Positions 33,990 through 45,200 of a stretch of 64,000 nt of DNA are shown in pieces. Numbering within the stretch: position 1 is the first letter of the stretch; every line of letters starts with the position of its first letter. Position numbers and translations under genes: made by a program. The stretch covers positions 107,864,535 through 107,928,534 of the forward strand of contig NC_073305.1 in assembly GCF_027595985.1 (NCBI RefSeq). The letters are read 5' to 3'. The notes beneath the pieces were generated by a model. It saw only the letters and a program-made list of their open reading frames with translations, was not told where the DNA came from and searched no databases. This stretch comes from Sorex araneus. Its lineage: Eukaryota; Chordata; Mammalia; Eulipotyphla; Soricidae.

Positions 33990-34425
33990 GGAAGAAATCA
34001 AGCTCTCACTATTTGCAGATAACATGATTCTATATTTAGAGAACCCTAAAGCCTCTACCAAGAAGTTCCTAGAAACAACAGACTTATATAGTAAAGTCAC
34101 AGCTATAAAATCAATACCCCAAAGTCCACGGCTTTCCTGTATGCAAATAATGAGAGAGAAGAAAATGATATGAAAAAAGCAATCCCATTCACAATCATGC
34201 CTCAGAAAATCAAGTACTTCGGAATCAGCGTAACTAAGGAGATAAAGGACCTATACAAGGAAAACTACAAAACGCTACTTCAAGAAATAAAAAAGAACAT
34301 GAGGAAATGGAAACATGTCCCCTGCTCACGTATTGGGAGAATTAACATTGTCAAACTGATTTGGGATACTACCTCTATCATATATTGTTTCTTCTATATG
34401 TCTAGGTTCATTTTTTGAAAAAAAA
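33990..34425 (+). mobile_element. L1 ORF2 reverse-transcriptase fragment
   Basis: Translates with frameshifts to the L1 RT core: LFADNMILYLENPKAS (catalytic FADD changed to FADN), then KKAIPFTIMPQKIKYFGISV and KEIKDLYKENYKTLLQEIKK, SRIGRINIVKL. Both ends are truncated. Confidence 0.88.
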
Positions 34426-36130
34426 AACACATTAGTTTTATTATAGTTTAGGTCAGTGTTTCTCAATGGTTCCTAAGCATGGCCATCTTCTACCCTTGAT
34501 TCCTTTCTACGGGCCCTGCATCTCTCCCACTCCCCTTCTGACTAACCCTTTTGTTTCATGCTATGACCACCTTGGAATATCATGGGGCATCATATGGACT
34601 CAGGTTGAAAAATGTAGTTTAGATTACACAGTTACAATAGGTTTAACATTTATGATTTTGATGTACAAATCTACTGTACTATCAGCACCAAGACATATTC
34701 ACAAACTCTCCACCAGTGTCCTCCTGTCACTTCTAGTAAGCCTGGAATTCTTTCTGAACTTTCTTTTCTTTCTACAATCTGTCTGGCTCTATGTCAGTTC
34801 CATTGCGTTGAAGGTGGTCTTGGTTTTCACAGGAAAATCAATCATATGGACAGCATAGGAGATCAGGGATTGGGTTTAAGCTTAACTGGTCTGGATCCCA
34901 AGTATTGTTTTACATTATTGTAGATGTATGTTTCTTCAGCCTCTGAGCTTCTGCTTATTCATGGGAGAGAGATAAGAATTGTCCCTACCTGCTAGACTTT
35001 CTTAAGATCAGGGAAGATACATGTGAAACATTTACTACCATTTACTACTCTTTATGGTAGATCTCCAAGGCAGAGAGCTCATACTACCACTGAAGGTATC
35101 AGAATAATGATGGACAGAGGCCGTGACTCCAGAACATGGGTCTGTTTTTATCTTGGTTTGGTTTTAGTTTATGGTTTTACTCAGCCATTCTCAGGGCTTA
35201 TTCCTGCCTCTGCAGTAGAGTTAGCTGTTTTTCACATCTGCTCTCCGCTGGAAGCAAGGCTGGGGTATACCACTGCAAAAATATTATATATCAGGAGTTT
35301 ATAGTCCTACTCAAGGAAAACATCTAATATTTATTTCTATGAGATTCCTCGGGCTTCTCACAAACTGTGTGAGGTGACTGTTTAGCTGAGGGGATTTTTT
35401 TTTTGGGGGGGGAGGGTGCCACACCTGGTGAATTTCTAATTTACACCTAGTTTTACACTCAGGAATCAGTCCTGGCATACTCAGGGTACCACATGGGATG
35501 CCGAGGATTGAACCCAGGCTGTGTGCAAGGCAAGCACCCTATCTGCTGTACTATCTCTCCAGCCTTCTTCTGGGCTTTCTGATAAGAGGGGTCTCTGTAG
35601 TTCAATTATCAGGGTCACGATCGTAACCCACAGGAGCGCTGCAGATGACTTCTAATTGTGATTCCTGTGCATAGCCCAGAAGTTAAAGTATGCAATCTCA
35701 GCTCCGCCTGGCTCAGTATACATATATAGTAATAGTAGAAGTAGTAGTAGTGTTAGTAGTAATAGTAATGGAAGAGTGTACTAATAAAAACCCACCAAGA
35801 TTTCTTAATTGGGAAAGCAGGAGGTAATTGTGGCTTGGTAAACCACATGCAAGAAGGAAATAGCAATAACTATCCGTCACCTCTATCTTCCCATCCCCTC
35901 AAGGTCCTAGGGCAGAACCTTAGCAAGGTCTAGGAATGCTCCTCTTTTAAGATAACAAGCCTTGGTGACAACTCTGGCCCATGTAGTTGGGTCATAGCAT
36001 CATCTGAACAGGAAGAACCAGTCATGGTACAATGGTGCACGGGTCTTCAGGTTGGGAGAGCTGGTACAGAAACTAATTCATGTAGTTCTTTTACCTCAGA
36101 TTAAAAAAAAAAAGAAAGAAACAAACTACT
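34426..36130. other. Mostly single-copy DNA, no gene seen
   Basis: A weak SOR-like patch may lie near 35165-35280, and the SOR at 35397 is clear. 36326-36812 and 37221-37738 also hold nothing recognised. Confidence 0.5.
35397..35566 (-). mobile_element. Old SOR SINE
   Basis: Antisense: TGCCACACCTGGTGAATTTC to CTGTACTATCTCTCCAGCC. Confidence 0.75.
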
Positions 36131-36325
36131 GAGGGGTGGAGAGATGGTCCAGCAGACAGGATACTTGCCTTCCATGAAACTGACATAGGTTTGATACACC
36201 ACATCCCATATGTTCTTCGGCGCCCTGCCAAGAGTGATTTCCTGAGTGCAGAGGTAGGAGTAAGACCTGAGCATTCTAGGTGATGCTTTAAAAACAATTA
36301 AAAATTAAAAATTAAAAAAAGTTTT
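36131..36325 (+). mobile_element. Old SOR SINE
   Basis: GGGTGGAGAGATGGTCCAGC head, GAGTGCAGAGGTAGGAGTAA body block, A-rich tail. Confidence 0.75.
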
Positions 36326-36824
36326 AAAACTTGTGGGGTTGATCTATGTCCAGTTTATATTAGTATTTTTTGCAGAATTTAATAATTATTTGTTGAATTT
36401 ATTATAAAATAAATTAATAATATTTCTTTGTCAGGAAAACAAAGCTTATGAATACTTTGAAACAATTTCCAAGATGGGTTTGAAGTACGAGTTTTTTTTT
36501 ATTAAATGAATATTCCCCTATGTGCTGTTCTTATTTCATTTGTACAAGAAAATTATGGTGCTGTCCACAGTGTATTAATTTTATTAAAATTGCAAAATAT
36601 TTTAACTCTTGGACATGGATATTATATAAACATGCATTAGTAGTGAGCTTTCTCTTAAAATCGTTTATACGGTGCATGTTAAATTCAATATTGTACATCC
36701 ACATGAAGCTTATAAGGTACAATAAACTTGCAGATTGACTCTAATGTTTTATTTGAACAGAGTTACTTTTGTTATGTCTTTACTTATACATTTTTTAGGA
36801 AGTAAAGAAAGGAAAACCATGCAG

Positions 36825-37000
36825 TGGTGTCAGAGTGATGGTACAATGGGGAGGGCATTTCCTTGCATGCTAACGTCGGTTCAAGTCCCAGCACCCCACA
36901 TGGTTCCCTGAGCACTACTAGGTGTGATTCCTGAGCATAGAGCTGGAATAAGCCCTGAGCACTGCTGGATGTGATCCAAACAAACAAACAAAAAAAACCC
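36825..37000 (+). mobile_element. SOR SINE
   Basis: Perfect 12-bp duplication AAAACCATGCAG (36813-36824 and 37001-37012). Complete but moderately diverged. Confidence 0.9.
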
Positions 37001-37094
37001 AAAACCATGCAGCAAAAATATTTTAAAAGAACTTCTGCCATGCCCTCATTTGAATTTAACTTTTTTCTATAAATTTCAAAAGTTTTTTTAAATT

Positions 37095-37220
37095 TACCCA
37101 TGGCATATTTGATATGCCAAAGCCAGTAACAACAAGTCTCACAATGGAGACGTTACCGGTGCCCGCTTGAGCAAATCGATGAGCAACAGGATGACAGTGA
37201 TACAGTGACAGTGACAGTGA
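37095..37220 (+). mobile_element. Composite SOR-RTE SINE, strongly 5'-truncated
   Basis: Only the end of the RTE 5'-UTR segment (TACCCATGGCATATTTGATA), the 3' tip and a GATACAGTGACAGTGACAGT tail remain. 5' truncation is typical of target-primed reverse transcription. Confidence 0.8.
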
Positions 37221-37738
37221 TCTGCTGTTAACTACTTTGCTGGAAAAAAATGAGGATAAAATAATATATGCAATGAATAGGGCTTGATCTGTTTGATAGA
37301 GGCCAAGTCAGATACACTGATATGCTGAAATAAAATAGTTGAATAATGGAATTTTGAAATTTGTGCATTAACTTAAGAGATTTGAATCTCAATCTTTTAT
37401 GAATGAATTGTACACCAATGGATGTAAAATGTACAATGGATGTACACAAATGGATGTATTCTGAACAGAATTATAGTGGCAAAATTTTTTATAATCTGAT
37501 GCCACCTGGTGTCTTCACCAAGTTACTACAACCCACATTTATAAATCTATAAAAATAATCACAACTAATATTCCTTAGATAATTTTCAGGGTTAGGCACC
37601 ATAAAAAATCCCTTTTTATGTTCACTAGTAGTTAACTCAAAAAGTGCATAGCAATAGCTACTAGCCAGTAATTTTTATGTAAATCTATCCCATGACATCA
37701 TTCTAGGAAGTTTTAATTTTTTTATTAAAAATAATTTT

Positions 37739-38184
37739 TTTTTTACAGTGACACAATATCATTTTTCTACTTACACTGCTGTATACCTCATGTCCACTAT
37801 CCGAGTGGCAGGATCTGTGCCATTCAAACTTGGGAGATCTTTATCCCAAGTTCTCCTCTCCCCTTTCTTGACTTTATCCCGGGACCCTCAGATTACACTT
37901 TGTTTGACCTTTTTTCATGATTCTTTCCACTGGGAATTTTCTAATCTCTTGCTTTGTTTATTCATACTCTGAAAATGAATGAGATAATCTGGTGTTTGTC
38001 TTTTTCTTTTTGACTCACTTAACTTACCATGACTTCCTCCGATTCCATCCAAATTATAGAGAACTGTAAGATTTCACCTTTTCTCATAGCTGAGTAGAAG
38101 TTCGCAGTGTATATGTACCACAATTTCTTTATCTGCTCTTATGTTGTTGGACCTTTCAATTTTTTCCAGATCTTGGCTGTTTTA
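37739..38184 (-). mobile_element. L1 3' end, outer left part
   Basis: Reads right to left as an L1 3' region with its A-rich tail at 37739. It is interrupted at 38184 by the element at 38185-39277 and resumes at 39290. Confidence 0.7.
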
Positions 38185-39277
38185 TTTTTTTATTTATTTA
38201 TTTTTTAGCAAGTATAGTTCACTGAACTACTAATTCTTACATTTATTTTAAAATTTATTATTTATTGAATTATAATTGTTTTAAGACTGGATTTTAAGGT
38301 ATAGAGTGATTACTTTATACATGTATATTTTGCAAAGTGGTTAAGACAATGTTAGCTTGTATATCTTTTACCTCCCATGCATTTTATGTGGGGTAGGAAT
38401 AACCAAGCCATTCAAATTTATTCTTAAATCAACCATCTGTTTTTACATCACATCCACCCTTTTTCACATTCTCAGGACCCTCTTCTTCGGCCATAATCTT
38501 GGTTTTGTAGTCAATGTTTCTTGACTTGTTCTTATTAATTTTATTTCTGTTTGTCAGTTTTTTTATTATTATTTTTTAAATTTTATTTTATTATATTGAA
38601 TCTGTGAAAAAAAATACAAAGCTTTCAGGTTTAAGTCTCAGTCATATAATAATTGAACCCCCATCCCTTCACCAGTGCACATGTTCCACCACCAAGAACC
38701 CCAATATACCCTTCTCCCACCCAGCCCCCACCTAAGTAGCTAATGATCTTCATTTTATACTCTCTATACTTTGAATACATTCAATATTTCAATAGAGAAC
38801 TCACTATTATTGTTTGGAATTTTCCCCCAACAATTAGGCCTGCTAAAAAGGCATCATTTAATAATTTCTTTTCATTGCTGAGAATAAAGATTCTATGAGC
38901 TTGCGCGGCTGCTGTTGTGGCCGCACGGTTTTGGATTTCTGATATTTTAGTTCAGTTCACAGTCTAGACACATTTCTGTAAGAAGCCGCTCTGGGAGCCA
39001 AAATGGGTTAGAAGACCTCTTGAATCATAGTCTTTAGGAGCAGAGGGTCTGTTTGGCAAGCAGCAGCTCCGGATCTTATCTGGGCCGAGGGCATGCCGGT
39101 AATGCCCCCTTCCCATGATCGCCTATGAACCACAATATTGCAAAGTTCCTACCTCTGGGTGGAAGTCTTAGGGGGTGGCTCTCGCCACATGGATGATGCC
39201 ACTGCTGCCATTTTCCGTGCAGAAAAACACGGTGGAGAGGGAAAATCCCTCCCCAGATGGAACATAGCTGTAGTACA
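38185..39277 (-). mobile_element. ORF-less L1 derivative with apparent 3' transduction
   Basis: Bounded by a perfect TTGGCTGTTTTA duplication (38173-38184 and 39278-39289), inside an older L1. On the minus strand, 39277-38570 is the family body (GCTGCCATTTTCC on the plus strand, ACAGTCTAGACACATTTCTG). About 370 bp of unrelated sequence and a second A-rich tail at 38185-38205 follow. The extra 3' segment is best read as downstream DNA carried along by read-through. Confidence 0.65.
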
Positions 39278-39289
39278 TTGGCTGTTTTA

Positions 39290-39531
39290 AATAATGCTAT
39301 GATTAACATATATACCTGAATATTAATTTTATTTTATTATTCTTGGGATAGATGTTCAGGGTGAGAATTGCAGGTCATATGGAAACGCTACTATTTTTGA
39401 AGAAGTCTCTAACTCCTTTTCTGTAAAGGATGAACTAGAAAATACTCCTACAAACAATGATTGAGGGTTCTGTTGTCAGTGCATCTTTACCAAAATTGGT
39501 GGTTTTCATTCTTTTTGAAATGATCCATTTT
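39290..39531 (-). mobile_element. L1, continuation of the interrupted copy
   Basis: Picks up directly after the duplicated TTGGCTGTTTTA and continues the L1 3' region (AATAATGCTATGATTAACAT…). It ends about where a SOR SINE is inserted. Confidence 0.65.
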
Positions 39532-39535
39532 CAGG

Positions 39536-39668
39536 GCTGGAGCAATAGGACAGAGGGTAGGGTATTTGCCTTGCACATAGCCACCAGGTTCGATCCCTGG
39601 CATCCCATATGGTTCCCTGAGCCATGCTAGGAGTGATTCTTGAGCTCTGAGTAGAGTAATTCCTGCTT
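39536..39668 (+). mobile_element. SOR SINE, 3'-incomplete
   Basis: GGGCTGGAGCAATAGGACAG head and GGTTCGATCCCTGGCATCCC. The body ends early. Confidence 0.8.
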
Positions 39669-39679
39669 TTATTTCTTGT

Positions 39680-40640
39680 TTGAAGTACTAGGAAGACAAT
39701 GGCTTGCTTATGTGATATGTATATATTTTTGGTAATTAAAGGAAATTTACAGAATATATTTCAGAAGTGTTAACCATTTTACATTCATTTTAGAAGTGTG
39801 TTAGAGTTCTGGTTGTTGCACATTCTTGACAACAAGTAAAAAGATCAATCTTATTACTTAGTATAAGACAGTGTGTTGTGTTGTGCTATGTTACTATTAT
39901 TGCTGTTAATTTTTTAAATATTGTATTTTCATTTACCTCAATATTTTCTAATTTTCTTTTAATTTTTTCGACTTAGTGATTATTTGGGAGTATATTATTA
40001 ATTTCATATGCTGTGAATGCCCTAAATTTCGTTATTGTTTTCTGATTTTGTTCCATCGTGATGAAAGCAATATTATTTCTTTTTTTTTAAAGCAGTATTA
40101 TTTCTTGTGTTATTTCAAATTCCTTTAAAAGTAGAGGAAAATATTTTCTGCCTAATATATATGTATATACTATGGTCTTTGTGAACTTGAGAAGAATGCA
40201 TGGCTTGCTGTTGTTGGATAGAGTTTTGTAGGTAGATGTGTTAGGTTTAGCTTGTATGTACTATGTTTAAGTAATAAACCGCTAATTCGTTTTCTTTTTT
40301 TTTTTTTCCTGGGCCACACCTGGCTCTGTGCTCAGGGATCACTCCTGCTGGGCTTGGGAACCAAATAGGGTGCCAGGAATTGAATTCGGGAGTTGGCCAT
40401 GTACAAGGTAAGCACCTCATTTTCTATACTATTTCTCTGGTCCTGCCTCAACTTATTTCTAATTAGTTACTCTGTACATTATGGAAAGTAGAATGTTGAC
40501 GCTCTCAGTAACTGTTGTTGAATATCCATTTCTCCTTCAATTTCCATCAATCTTTGTTCTGTGCATTAACTGCTATATTGTTAGATTGTATATGAATTTA
40601 TAATTGTCAAATCTTTCTGAAGGATTGACCCTTTTACTGT
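39680..40640 (-). mobile_element. Old L1 ORF2 fragments, antisense
   Basis: Several stretches resemble L1 ORF2 read antisense, for example TTGAGAAGAATGCATGGCTT near 40188 and GAAGGATTGACCCTTTTACT near 40619. It is highly diverged and interrupted by an old SOR at 40288-40443. Confidence 0.55.
40288..40443 (-). mobile_element. Old SOR SINE inside old L1
   Basis: Antisense: GGGCCACACCTGGCTCTGTG to CTATACTATTTCTCTGGTCC. Confidence 0.75.
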
Positions 40641-40875
40641 TATTTGTATTTATTTTTAGGTTACAAAGATATGATTGAGTTTCAGGTGTAGAATGTTTCA
40701 ACAGCAAGCCAAGTCCACTACCCTTCACCAATACCCCCAGTTACTCTCCCACACCCCAGCCTTCCTCTGTGGCAGGCACTTTTCTTCTCCACCATCGTCC
40801 TAGTGTTCTCTTCCCTAATTTATCTTTCCACCCCAACCCCATTGCCAATCCTAACTGGATAACTTATTCTTTTTT
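40641..40875 (-). mobile_element. L1 3'-end fragment
   Basis: Antisense L1 3' UTR: T-rich start, then AAGTCCACTACCCTTCACCA and a C-rich stretch ending CTCTGTGGCAGGCAC. Confidence 0.5.
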
Positions 40876-40904
40876 TCCCAAATTTGTTCTTTATTGGGTT
40901 TTAG

Positions 40905-41085
40905 TCATACAATGTATGGCTTACAGACCCTGGGGAGAGGTGAATGGGAGGGGGTTATTTTGGGAAGGGAAATGGGCACTTTGGTAGAGGGAGTGATATT
41001 GGATTGATATATTCATGATCCAAAAATTCCAATGTATGAATGATCATACATTGTATGACTGAAACACTTTTGCTATTATTAAATG
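40905..41085 (+). mobile_element. L1 3'-end fragment
   Basis: Contains ACAGACCCTGGGGAGAGGTG and TTGGTAGAGGGAGTGATATT, matching the 3' UTR of the neighbouring L1 at 41088-42140, and ends in CTATTATTAAA. It is head to head with the preceding antisense fragment. Confidence 0.6.
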
Positions 41086-41137
41086 TCCCCATGGAATGTC
41101 AAATAATTTAATCTCTTTGAAAAACAACATGATACTT

Positions 41138-41305
41138 TTTCTCTTTTTGGTTTTTGGGTCACATCCGGCAATGCTCAGGGGTTACTCCTGGCTCTGTACT
41201 CAGGAATTACTCCTGGCGGTGCTCGGGGGACCATATGGGATGTTGGGAATCCAACCCGGGTTGACTGCATGCAAGGCAAACCCCTACCCACTCTACTGTC
41301 ACCCC
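41138..41305 (-). mobile_element. Young SOR SINE inside L1
   Basis: Perfect 14-bp duplication ACAACATGATACTT (41124-41137 and 41306-41319). Confidence 0.93.
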
Positions 41306-41520
41306 ACAACATGATACTTCTAAAAAAATCAAGAAATGAGCTTCAATTCGATCCAGCAATTCTGCTTCTCAGCATCTATCCCAAATGTCCCCAAACAGTA
41401 TTTTGATGAGATTTCCTATATTCATTTGCAGAATTATTCACTATAGCCATGATCTAGAAACAACCCAAATGTCCAAGAACAGATGACTGGATAAAGAATT
41501 TATGGTATGTATACTGAATG

Positions 41521-41760
41521 GGCTGGAGCGATAGCACAGTGGTAGGGCGTTCGCTTTTCACGCAGCCGACCCATGTTCGATTCCTCTGCCCCTCTCAGAG
41601 AGCCTAGCAAGCTACCGAGAGTATCGTGCCCGCACAGCAGAGCATGGCAAGCAACCTGTGGCATATTGGATGTGCCAAAAACAGTAACAAATAAGTCTCA
41701 CAATCGAGAGATGTTACTGGTGCCCGCTCGAACAAATCGATGAGCAACAGGATGGCAGTG
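41521..41760 (+). mobile_element. Composite SOR-RTE SINE inserted into an L1
   Basis: Bounded by the 12-bp duplication GTATACTGAATG/GCATACTGAATG at 41509-41520 and 41761-41772. Full head, RTE 5'-UTR segment and RTE 3' tip are present, ending GATGGCAGTG. The L1 3' region continues on both sides, so the composite SINE is younger than that L1. Confidence 0.92.
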
Positions 41761-42246
41761 GCATACTGAATGGAATAGTATTCAGCTATAAGAAAAGACA
41801 AAATTATGCAACTTGCTTCTTCTACTTGTATGTAACTGAACGGCATCATGCTGAATGACATCAGAAGGAGAGGGACAGATACAGAATGATCTCCCTCATT
41901 TGTGGATTATAAAGAAACATAGTAAGGGAGCAACAAATGACTGAAGGCAACAGATCTGGAATGTTGGCCTACAGAACCTGGGGAGAGGTGGATGGGAGGG
42001 GTCCTTGGGGCATTTGTGGAGGAAAGTAGGCACTCTGGTGGAGGGAGTGGTATGGCAATGATGTACACATGAAACCACATCATTAACAATATTGTAAACA
42101 ACAGTGATTCTATTTAAAAGATTGAAATATAATCAATAAAATATACCTATGTATCTCAATGATTTTTTTTAAAGTTTTAGAGTTTATTTTATTGGATAAA
42201 AATTGAAAGTATGTCTTCAATAGACATATTTAGTTGAAAATTAATT

Positions 42247-42419
42247 TTGTTCTTGTTTTGTTGAGCCACATTCCACTAGTTCTTGAACTTAATCCTGGCT
42301 CTCTGTTCAGGGATCACTCCTGGCAATGCTCAGGGAACCATATGAAGTGCATGGGATTGAACCATGGTCAACCACATGCAAAGCATGCACCCAACTCATT
42401 GTACTATCTCTCTGTCCTT
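42247..42419 (-). mobile_element. Old SOR SINE
   Basis: Antisense: GAGCCACATTCCACTAGTTC to TTGTACTATCTCTCTGTCC. Confidence 0.7.
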
Positions 42420-42926
42420 GTGTTTTGATTTTCTAATTTTTCTGCCTTTATTGTAAATAATAATACTTTAAATAATCTATTGATATGTTGAATTTCAGGA
42501 CACATTTTCAGATTTAAATAGAATTTGTTATCCCATGTTTTAATCGATTCTAATATTTTTCTTTATTGTACTTTACAGAACACTGTTGAGTATTTTAGTC
42601 CCTTTGCTCATGAGAAATATTTATTTGTAGATTTCATACATTGTACATTCATAAATCATATAAATCCTTATATGATTTACTATATGGTGATGCTATCATA
42701 TAGTGAATTAGATAGATAGGTTATCTTCTAAATTCTGGAAATTTATAATAGAATTGGTAATATTTCTTCTTTAAACATTTAGTAGAACTTACCAGAACAG
42801 TCACCTGACATTGAAAGTTTTCTTTATTGAAATGTTTTAAAGTATAAATTTACTTTCCTCAATAGACAGGGAAATTTTGGTCTAAAATAATCTTCCTGGT
42901 CTGAAATAAAACAAGTCTTTCTTTTG

Positions 42927-43100
42927 TTTTTGTTTTTGGGCATACCTGGTGATGCTCAGTGTTAATCCTGGCTCCGCACTCAGGAATTACTCCTGGCAGT
43001 GCTGGGGGAACTGCCAGAGTTCTTGAGATCCAACTAGGAAGGAACAGGTGTGTGCAAGGCAAGCACCCTGTACTATTGCTGTACTATCTCTCTGGCCCCC
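42927..43100 (-). mobile_element. Old SOR SINE
   Basis: Antisense: GGGCATACCTGGTGATGCTC to CTGTACTATCTCTCTGGCCC. Confidence 0.78.
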
Positions 43101-43770
43101 TAACTGAAAATTTTTAAAATAATGTTATCCATTTTTAAATCTTATTTTTACTTATACATAAATTTGGATATTGTAAAATTCTGTCTTACCTATTTTGTAG
43201 ATATACATTAATATAAATTAAGTGCATTTAATTTTCTCTTTCATTCTTTTTTTTTAAAGGAAGATTATATAGGAGAATTGAGATTTATAAATCTCAATTT
43301 ATAAACTCACTACTGTCAGGAACTCATCAGTGTATGAAGGTGTATTCTACTGACACTATTCCAGCTTATGTTAAATAACAAAGAAAGATTTTCACAGCAG
43401 GTGGAACCAGGTTGTGAAATCAGGTAAGATAACTTTATGGTCATTAGGTGTTCTTTTGGTTCCCCAGCAGCAATTCCCCATTAGTCTGATATCAGCTTCT
43501 TATTTATGTTTGGATACTCTTCTCTTTTACTTTGGGTATAGTCTCATCAGTGAAATATTTTACTTATTCACCAAGAATCTAGGTTAGCAATCTAGGCTAA
43601 CCACATTCTCTCTGCTAAGGATTAAATCCTGAACAGAAATTCTCAAAGCCAAATACAGTAGGAGAAGTAAACTAATCATAGGGTTTTAAATATATTTACA
43701 GGTCTCTAAATGTCATTTCTTTAATTGTATCTCTGAGGCTGTACTTGTTTCAGCTCTTTCAAGGATGTCC

Positions 43771-43776
<6 letters not shown>

Positions 43777-43805
<29 letters not shown>

Positions 43806-43817
43806 CTGTGTGTGTAT
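43777..43817. repeat. (GT)n microsatellite
   Basis: Imperfect GT repeat with a TATGTC interruption. Confidence 0.97.
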
Positions 43818-43854
43818 GACTTGCCAAATTTTCTTTTATATTTATTTTATTTTT

Positions 43855-44718
43855 TTTTTCTTTTTAAAATTTTTATTATATATATATTTTTAAAGAAATA
43901 TTTTATTGAACCACCGTGAAAACAAGAAAAAAAATACAAAGCTTTCAGGTTTAAGTCACAGTCAAATACTGATTAAACCACCATCCCTTCACCAGTGCAC
44001 CCGTTCCACCACCAAGAACCCCAATACACCCCCTCCCACCCCACCCCCCATCTAAGTAGCTAATGATATTCCCATTATTCTCTCTATATATTGAGTACAT
44101 TTCATATTTCCATACAGAACTCACTATTGTTGATTGGAAATTTTCCCCAACAATCAGGCCTGCTGAATAAGCATCATCTAATAATTTCTCTTCCTTGGTA
44201 AAAGTGAAGACTTTGAGTCCGCGCGGCCGCTATCGCGCGGTTTTGGGTTTCTAATATTTTAGCTCAGTTCACAGTCAAAATGGATGGCTGCAAGAATCTG
44301 CTCTGGTGCCAAAATGGGTTAGGAGACCTTAGGATCACAGTCAGTAGGCGTGGAGGCTCTGCTTCTCGTGCCGCGGCTCTTGGTTCATCTCTGGGCGGAA
44401 GGCGCGCCGGGAACACCTCCCCTCCCAGGATCACCTACAGGCTACGTCACTAAAGAGAGTCCTACCTCCTGGTGGAGGGGTCTTAGAGGGTGGCTCTCAC
44501 CGCGTGGCTGCTGCCGCTGCCGCCATTTTCGCTCAGAAAAATGGGGTGGAGAGGGAAAAAAAATCCCTCCCCGGGCTGCACGAGGTTGTAGTTCAGTTCA
44601 CAGTCAAAATGCATGGCTGCAAGAATCTGCTCTGGTGCCAAAATGGGTTAGGAAACCTCAGGATCACAGTCAGTAGGCGCGAGGCTCTGCTTCTCGTGCC
44701 GCGGCTCTTGGTTCATCC
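43855..44718 (-). mobile_element. ORF-less L1 derivative with tandem 5' monomers
   Basis: Bounded by a perfect 19-bp duplication TTATATTTATTTTATTTTT (43836-43854 and 44719-44737). The right half holds a tandem repeat with a period of 329 bp: CAGTTCACAGTCAAAATG recurs at 44265 and 44594, and GCGGCTCTTGGTTCATC ends both units. The monomer includes GCCGCCATTTTCGCTCAG, a YY1-like site. The left half is the L1-like 3' end. Confidence 0.85.
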
Positions 44719-44737
44719 TTATATTTATTTTATTTTT

Positions 44738-44880
44738 ATAAAATTATTCACAGTGATTTATTATATTCATTATTCCAATACCAATCCCACCACCATTACA
44801 CCTTCCCACCACCATTATTTCCTATTCTCCTAACCATCACCCAAGCCTGTCCCAGTAGCAGATCCTACATGATTTATTTT
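44738..44880 (-). mobile_element. L1 3'-end fragment
   Basis: Antisense L1-type 3' UTR: ACAGTGATTTATTATATTCA, CCAATACCAATCCCACCACC and a C-rich run. It is interrupted or bounded on the left by the ORF-less L1 derivative at 43855-44718. Confidence 0.55.
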
Positions 44881-44947
44881 GTATTGCTTGTTATGATTAA
44901 TTTTTAAAAATGATCAAAAAAGATTTACTTAAAACAAAGTGTGTGAA

Positions 44948-45183
44948 CAACACCCAAAAGGAGAGAGAACAAAATGGAATGCCCTGCCACAGAGGCAGGG
45001 TGGGGTGGGGTGGGGGGACGGGAGTGGAGGGTGGGAGGGATACTGGGTTCATTGGTGGTGGAGAATGGACACTGGTGGAGGGATGGGTTCTCAACATTGT
45101 ATGAGAGAAACACAAGGACGAAGATGGGTAAATTTGTAACTATACCCTCATGGTGACTCAATTATTAAAAAATAAATAAAAAA
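44948..45183 (+). mobile_element. Very short L1 3' end
   Basis: Only 236 bp of L1 3' UTR (GACACTGGTGGAGGGATGGG … CTCATGGTGACTCAATTATT and A-tail). Bounded by a perfect 17-bp duplication AAAACAAAGTGTGTGAA at 44931-44947 and 45184-45200, so it is a complete, extremely 5'-truncated insertion. Confidence 0.9.
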
Positions 45184-45200
45184 AAAACAAAGTGTGTGAA

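Larger units (their letters stand above)
41088..42140 (+). mobile_element. L1, 5'-truncated, twice interrupted by SINEs
   Basis: ORF2 C-terminal region then 3' UTR (GGTGGATGGGAGGGGTCCTT, CTCTGGTGGAGGGAGTGG) ending with A-rich sequence near 42140. A SOR (41138-41305) and a composite SINE (41521-41760) are inserted, each with its own target-site duplication. Confidence 0.85.
42420..43835. other. Mostly single-copy AT-rich DNA, no gene seen
   Basis: One SOR (42927) and a (GT)n tract. No other feature. Confidence 0.5.

Noticed and set aside
34170..34418. 82-residue frame that might be a gene
   Set aside because: It is an internal piece of L1 ORF2 reverse transcriptase with its catalytic box mutated.
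44350..44833. GC-rich frames of ~108 residues resembling a CpG-island exon
   Set aside because: The GC-rich sequence is the tandem 5' monomer of a transposable element, repeated at 329 bp and bounded by 19-bp duplications.
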